DNA of 11,100 bases, taken from NCBI GenBank assembly GCA_025454715.1, contig JALONY010000130.1, positions 1-11,100 of the forward strand, read 5' to 3'. This DNA is from Anaerolineae bacterium. GTDB taxonomy: Bacteria > Chloroflexota > Anaerolineae > Aggregatilineales > Phototrophicaceae. The notes under the pieces are model-generated. The model saw nothing but the letters and a program-made list of their open reading frames with translations, was not told the DNA's origin and made no database searches. Position 1 is the first letter of the stretch. Each line of letters begins with the position of its first letter. This document shows, piece after piece, positions 6,532 through 11,100 of the stretch. Made by a program: the position numbers and the translations under genes.

Positions 6532-9500
6532 TTAGTCCAAGCTCTCCGGCGTCGGCGGGGTGTAGGTCGATTGCGCTTGTTGGCGCTTGGCCTCGCGTTG
6601 GTCGTCTTCCTTGCCGAACGTCAACACCTCACCGTCCTCGGTGATGGCTTCGACGGCGAGGCCGAGGCTCTGGAGCTCCTTGACCAACACGCGGAAGCTG
6701 GACGGGATGCCCGGGTCTTGGATCTTCTCGCCCTTCACGATGGCCTCGTAGGTGGCGATGCGCCCTTGCACGTCGTCCGACTTGACCGTCAGCATCTCTT
6801 GCAGGGTGTAGGCCGCGCCGTAGGCTTCCAGCGCCCACACTTCCATCTCACCGAGGCGCTGGCCACCGAATTGCGCCTTACCGCCCAGCGGTTGCTGGGT
6901 GACGAGGCTGTAGGGGCCGGTGCTGCGGGCGTGTACCTTGTCTTCGACCAAGTGCGCCAGCTTGAGCATGTGCACGAACCCGACCGCGACCGAGTTGTCG
7001 AACGCCTCGCCGGTGCGACCATCGTACAAGGTCATCTTGCCGTAGTGCGGCAGGGGCACGCCGGTGCTGAACATGGCGCGGTTGGCGTAGGTATACAGGG
7101 TCTCGGTGTCGGCGTCGGCGGGGATTTGCGCGGCAATCTTGGGCGCGTGCGCCTTCGTCCACTCGCGCAACGACACCTGTAGGGCGTTGACCTCGATGAA
7201 CTCGCGGCGCGCCGCGGGCACGCTCTGGCTCTCGTAAATCAACACGTCTTCGGGGTCGTAGCCCTGCTCGCGCAGCCACTCGGCCAGCACCGCACGGCGG
7301 CGATAGATGCGGTTTTCGGCCAGCAGGGTCGTGTCGTAGCGCCCGCTGTCCTTCAGCCACTCGTAGGTGTACAGGCGGCGGACTTCCTCATCGTCCTCGA
7401 GGTCTTCCTCGCCATACTCGAACTGCTTAATCCACTCCCAAGCGCGCAGGGTAATCACGCGCTCGGCATGGTCGATCATCCAAGCACGCCCCAGCTCTGC
7501 GCGGATGTCGTCCTCGGTCGCGCCGTCGAACACCGGCGTAATCGCACGGAAGCCCAAGCGGTCGGCAGCCCAGCCGAGGTGCAATTCCAAGACCTGCCCG
7601 AGGTTCATACGCCCGGGGACGCCGGTCGGGTTCAGGATGATTTCGACCGGACGGCCATCCTCGAGGTAGGGCATGTCCTCGATGCTGACGATACGGCTGA
7701 TGACGCCCTTATTGCCGTGACGACCGGCCATCTTGTCGCCGACCGTGAGCTTGCGGCGTTGCGCCACGCCCACGCGCACCATCTTCTCGACCCCAGCGGG
7801 CAAGTCGCGGTGCTCCTCACGGGTGAAGGTCTTGACATCGACCACCTTGCCGCGCTCACCGTGCGGCAGGCGCAACGACGAGTCCTTGACCTCACGCGCC
7901 TGCTCGCCGAAGATGGCGCGCAAGAGCTTTTCCTCGGGCGACAATTCGCGCTCGCCCTTGGGGGTAATCTTGCCGACCAAGATGTCGTTGGGGCCGACCT
8001 CGGCACCGATACGGACGATGCCGTACTCGTCGAGGTCTTTGAGCGCCTCTTCACCGACGTTGGGGATGTCGTAGGTGATTTCTTCGCTGCCCAGCTTGGT
8101 CTCACGCGCTTCCACTTCGTGCTTCTCGATGTGGATGCTGGTGAACTTGTCGCGGCGCAACATCTCCTCGCTAATCAGCAAGGCGTCCTCGTAGTTGCCG
8201 CCGTCCCAGCAGATGAACGCGGCCAGCACGTTGTGGCCGAGCGCGAGGCTGCCGTGATAGGTCGAGCTGCTGTCGGCCAGCACCGTATCGACCTTGACCT
8301 GCTGCCCCTTGCGGACAATCGGCTTTTGGTCGATGCAGGTCGATTGGTTGCTGCGCTGATATTTGCGCAGGGTGAAGGTGTGGAGTACGCCTTCGCCGTC
8401 GCGCACCACGACGCAATCGCCGCGCACGCTGACCACTTCACCGTCCACCGTCGATTTCAAGATTTGGCCGCTGTCGAGCGCGGCGGCGGCCTCCATGCCG
8501 GTGCTGACGATGGGGATATCGGGGTCGAGCAAGGGTACCGCTTGGCTCTGCATGTTCGAGCCCATCAAGGCGCGGTTGGCGTCGTCGTGCTCCAAGAACG
8601 GGATGAGCGCGGCGCTGATGCCCACGATTTGGCGCGGGGCGATGTCGATGTAATCGACCCGACCGGCGGGCAGCATCTTGAAGTCTTGGTTCAGGCGCGC
8701 CGACACGCGGTCAACCGCCACCTGCCCCAGCTCATCGACCGGGGTGTCGGCCTGCGCGATGACGAAGTTGTCCTCGGAGTCCGCGCTCAGGTAAATCGTC
8801 TCGCCGGTCAAGAACGGCACCACCGGCGCCTCCTTGATTTGGCTCCGGCGCATCGCCTTCACGGCGTCCTCGTCGATGACCGCACCGGCCTCGACGATGG
8901 TGTCGCCGCCCTTGGTCTCGATGTCCTCACGCGCCTTGCGCCCGACCAACCGCGCATCGTCCAGCGGCAGGTTCTTGAGCACGCGGCGGTACGGCGTCTC
9001 GATGAAGCCGTAATCGTTGACGCGGGCATAGCTGGCGAGGCGGCCAATCAAGCCGATGTTCGGGCCTTCCGGCGTCTCGATCGGGCAGATGCGCCCATAG
9101 TGGCTGTGGTGCACGTCGCGCACGTCGAAGCCTGCGCGCTCACGCCGCAGACCGCCCGGCCCCAGCGCCGACAGCGTGCGCTTGTGGCGCAGCTCGGCCA
9201 GCGGGTTGGTCTGCTCCATGAATTGCGACAACTGCGACGAGCCGAAGAACTCGCGGATGGCCGCCACGATTGGGCGGATGTTGATGAGCGTGCCCGGGGT
9301 CGGGTTGTCTTGCTCCTTCACCGACATACGCTCTTTAATCACGCGCTCGGCGCGGCGCAAGCCCACGCGCAGCTTGTTCTGGATCAGCTCGCCCACCGTC
9401 TTGACGCGGCGGTTGCCGAGGTGGTCGATGTCGTCGGGGTTGAGCACCCCGTTGTTGATGTTGATCATCCGCATAATCAAGCGGATGACATCTTGCTTGG

Positions 9501-10511
9501 TGATGGTGCGTACCGCCTGCGGGATGGTCTCGCTCAGGCCGAGGCGGTAGTTCAGCTTGTACCGCCCGACGCGCTCGAGGTCGTAGCGGCGTTGGTCGAA
9601 CAGTTGCTGTTCCAGATACTCGCGGGCGTTCTCGAGGGTCGGGGGGTCGCCCGGGCGCATCTTCTTATAGAACTCGATCAAGGCCTGCTCGGCGATGGGC
9701 AGGTCTTTGCGACCTTCCTTCGTCCAGTCCGGCTCTTGCTCCAGAGTCTTCTTCAGGTAATGGTGGTCGGGGTCGGTGTCGATGTCGGCATAGAGCGCAA
9801 TGATTTCTTCATTGGTGCCCAGCTTGATGGGCGACTCGACGCCCAGCTTTTCCGAGGCGTCTTGCACCGCCGCCATGGCGCGCAACAACACCGTGACCGG
9901 CACGGTGCGCTTGCGGTTGAACTTCAAGACCAGCGCGTCGTTTTCAAGACCAGCGCGTCGTTTTTGCGCGTCTCGAACTCCATCCACGCCCCGCGGTCGG
10001 GGATGAGCTTGGCCGCCGCCATACGCCGACCGGTCGTGCGGTCTTCCTCGGCCTCGAAATACACGCCCGGCGAGCGGATGAGCTGGCTGACGACCACGCG
10101 CTCCGTCCCGTTGATGATGAACGTGCCTTTGTCGGTCATGATGGGGAACTCGCCCATGAAGATTTCCGAAATGGAAACCTCGTCGCCGGCCTCTTTGTTG
10201 ACCAGCGCCACACGGGCATACAACGGCGCGGCGTAGCTCAGGTCACGCTCCAAGCACAGGTCGCGGTCGTATTTTGGCTCGTCGAACCAAAACTCGAGAC
10301 CGAACTGCTGCGACTCGGCGCTGTTGGAGGGGAAATACAGCCTGAGGTTGCCGTTATAGCTCTCGATAGGGCTGATTTCGTCGAACAGTTCCAGCAGACC
10401 TTCGCTCAGGAACCATTGAAACGACTTGAGCTGGATGTCGATCAGGGAGGGCAAGTCCTGAACGTCCATCGTTCGGGCGTAGTTTTTGGTGTTGAAATAC
10501 TCGTTATTCAA
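6532..10511 (-). CDS. rpoB: DNA-directed RNA polymerase subunit beta, frameshifted by a 20-bp tandem duplication
   Basis: This is the beta subunit of RNA polymerase. As written the frame breaks at 9923-9962, where 20 bp is repeated. The first part is 10511-9924 (195 aa, last five out of frame), and the rest reads open to the TAA at 6532. With one copy removed (join 6532..9942, 9963..10511) it is 1319 residues and reads through in family register ([20 protein letters not shown]). Signatures, in corrected numbering: rifampicin region from [10 protein letters not shown] (415), [27 protein letters not shown] (918-929), and [20 protein letters not shown] near the C-terminus. An extra segment of about 135 residues lies at about 1000-1147 relative to the Bacillus protein. 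The start is TTG at 10511 with AAGGAG 9 nt before it; the next ATG would remove the conserved KNYAR. No rpoC follows and no rplL precedes. Identity is certain; whether the break is real is not. Confidence 0.95.
9923..9962. repeat. Perfect 20-bp tandem duplication inside rpoB
   Basis: TTCAAGACCAGCGCGTCGTT occurs twice back to back (9923-9942 and 9943-9962), with no mismatch. The unit is not a multiple of three, so it shifts the rpoB frame. Deleting either copy restores one continuous beta subunit. Confidence 0.97.
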
Positions 10512-10526
10512 CGTTTTCCGCTCCTT
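10509..10526 (-). promoter_or_regulatory. Shine-Dalgarno and TTG start of rpoB
   Basis: AAGGAG (10526-10521), a 9-nt spacer, then TTG (10511-10509) followed by AATAACGAG. It decides the start: the ATG further upstream (10580) has no Shine-Dalgarno and lies beside the leader terminator, and the ATG downstream (MDVQDL) would cut conserved residues. Confidence 0.75.
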
Positions 10527-10578
10527 ACTTTGGGAACGCTGCGCCGACCGGATGCGCGCTGACGGCCTATAGAGACAC

Positions 10579-10604
10579 AAAAAGGCGGTTTTGGGCTAAA
10601 CCGC
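10579..10604 (-). terminator. Intrinsic terminator (attenuator) in the rpoB leader
   Basis: On the minus strand GCGGTTT (10604-10598), loop AGCCCA, AAACCGC (10591-10585), then C and TTTTT (10583-10579). This is a perfect 7-bp stem with a U tract, in the direction of rpoB only. It lies about 90 nt after the predicted transcription start and 67 nt before the TTG start. The upstream gene is divergent, so the only transcript it can act on is rpoB's own. That makes transcription attenuation the simplest role. Confidence 0.7.
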
Positions 10605-10658
10605 TGTCAGCCGGACAATTGGGGTGTGAAATTGACCGTAAGGTTGTGGGTGTCTCAT
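10596..10658 (-). CDS. Possible 20-residue leader peptide ORF of rpoB
   Basis: An ATG at 10658, about 37 nt after the predicted transcription start, opens a frame of 20 codons (MRHPQPYGQFHTPIVRLTAV) that stops with TAG at 10598-10596. The stop overlaps the end of the 5' arm and the loop of the leader terminator. A ribosome terminating there would cover that arm and block the hairpin, as in leader-peptide attenuators. Against it: there is no Shine-Dalgarno, codon use (AGA, CCA, CAA, ATT) is unlike the GC-rich neighbours, and 20-codon frames arise by chance. No run of one amino acid points to a signal. Confidence 0.3.
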   Translation of the reverse strand: MRHPQPYGQFHTPIVRLTAV

Positions 10659-10701
10659 GTCAGAGCCAGAACGCACCTAATTGGGAAGATGCGTAAAATA
10701 T

Positions 10702-10731
10702 AGTATACGGCTCGGCGAGGGCATGTGTCAA
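10702..10731 (-). promoter_or_regulatory. Strong predicted sigma70-type promoter of rpoB
   Basis: On the minus strand a perfect TTGACA (10731-10726), an 18-bp spacer and TATACT (10707-10702, 5/6). Transcription should start near 10695, giving a leader of about 184 nt that contains the terminator hairpin. The -35 overlaps the -35 of the divergent promoter. Confidence 0.7.
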
Positions 10732-10753
10732 GTTGCATAGAGGCGGCTATAAT
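10725..10753 (+). promoter_or_regulatory. Predicted promoter of the dehydrogenase gene, sharing its -35 with rpoB
   Basis: GTGTCA (10725-10730, 4/6), a 17-bp spacer and a perfect TATAAT (10748-10753). Transcription would start near 10760, leaving a leader of about 36 nt. Five of the six -35 bases are also the rpoB -35 on the other strand. Confidence 0.55.
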
Positions 10754-10795
10754 GAGTGTTCTCATCACCGACGACAAGACCGAAGGACGCGCCCC

Positions 10796-11100
10796 ATGCG
10801 CCGAGTCATGATGTTTGTCGGGCTGCTGGCGGTGTTCACGCTCTCGCCCGCCGCCCAACCCGCCCGCCTGAGCGTCGGCGGTGTGGCCTACACCGTCGAA
10901 AAGTTGCTAGATGCCGATTATCCGGTGGCGTTGGCTTTCGCCCCCGATGGCCGCTTGTTCTATACCGAGAAGGTTAGCGGCAACGTGCGGGTGGTCTCGC
11001 CCGAGGGCGTGCTGCAAGCCGAGCCGGTCATCAGCCTGCCGGTCGATTCATTGGCCGAGCGCGGGTTGCTGGGCATCGCCATCGACCCCGCCCACGCCGA
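10796..11100 (+). CDS. Secreted glucose/sorbosone dehydrogenase-family protein (partial, C-terminus beyond right edge)
   Basis: 101 codons are visible. AAGGA (10783-10787) lies 8 nt before the ATG, supporting this start over the two nearby in-frame ATGs. Residues 1 to about 23 form a signal peptide (MRRV, hydrophobic core, then SPAAQPA). The mature part begins VEKLLDADYPVALAFAPDGRLFYTEKVSGNVRVV, which may be read in short pieces: a PVALAFAPDG first propeller blade, then YTEK and GNVRVV. The motif ERGLLGIAIDP (88-98) is a hallmark of soluble PQQ-type glucose/L-sorbosone dehydrogenases. In the family these periplasmic or secreted propellers oxidise sugars using PQQ, but many members have no proven activity. 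The active-site residues lie beyond the edge. It is divergent from rpoB with overlapping promoters. Confidence 0.82.
   Translation, partial: MRRVMMFVGLLAVFTLSPAAQPARLSVGGVAYTVEKLLDADYPVALAFAPDGRLFYTEKVSGNVRVVSPEGVLQAEPVISLPVDSLAERGLLGIAIDPAHA

Noticed and set aside
9923..9962. Programmed ribosomal frameshift in rpoB
   Set aside because: The break is explained exactly by a duplicated 20-bp unit. There is no slippery heptamer with a downstream structure needed to explain it, and deleting one copy restores the family sequence.
7468..10236. Very long open frame (922 codons) antisense to rpoB
   Set aside because: It is a shadow of rpoB codon bias. Its translation is a low-complexity His/Asp/Val/Ala/Arg-rich sequence without known motifs, and it spans the rpoB core.
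10512..10701. Known riboswitch or ribosomal-protein leader in the rpoB 5' region
   Set aside because: I recognise no conserved riboswitch core or L10-type leader there. Only the simple terminator hairpin and the outer stem can be supported.

Overview
The window is high-GC bacterial chromosome carrying mostly housekeeping and envelope genes. There is no phage, IS element, CRISPR array, tRNA or rRNA. The RpoB sequence (no insertion before the [12 protein letters not shown] motif, but a long insert later), the seven-helix TgpA-type transglutaminase with a Pro/Thr-rich stalk, and the PD40 propeller protein suggest Chloroflexota (Anaerolineae-like). This is an inference without any search. A perfect 20-bp tandem duplication that frameshifts the essential gene rpoB suggests a draft or metagenome-derived assembly, or a very recent mutation.

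Layout. (1) 1-328, minus: 5' part of a secreted PDZ-domain protein that runs off the left edge. (2) 462-1463, minus: NAD(P)-dependent epimerase/reductase of the extended SDR type. (3) A 147-bp divergent promoter region (1464-1610) serves the epimerase and, on plus, a tight three-gene cluster: TgpA-like membrane transglutaminase (1611-4085), biotin-protein ligase birA (4082-4795, ATGA overlap) and a membrane-anchored PD40/TolB-like propeller (4803-5714). (4) The cluster converges with a 4-bp stop overlap on a class I SAM O-methyltransferase (5711-6382, minus). (5) A terminator-bearing gap (6383-6531) precedes the end of rpoB (6532-10511, minus), which starts at a TTG with a good Shine-Dalgarno. 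(6) A 284-bp region (10512-10795) holds a strong rpoB promoter, a long leader with an intrinsic terminator, a possible 20-codon leader ORF, and a divergent promoter. (7) From 10796, plus: the N-terminus of a secreted glucose/sorbosone dehydrogenase-type protein, cut by the right edge.

The most notable region is around rpoB. The gene appears to stand alone: a divergent gene lies upstream instead of rplJL, and a terminator plus a methyltransferase lie downstream instead of rpoC. Its own leader carries an attenuator-like hairpin. Its promoter shares the -35 region with the divergent dehydrogenase promoter, so the two should compete for polymerase. The coding sequence also shows changes at two rifampicin-contact positions and an insertion of about 135 residues. 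I see no clear multi-gene system of an unknown kind. The rpoB leader and its isolated genomic context are the best candidates for something undescribed.
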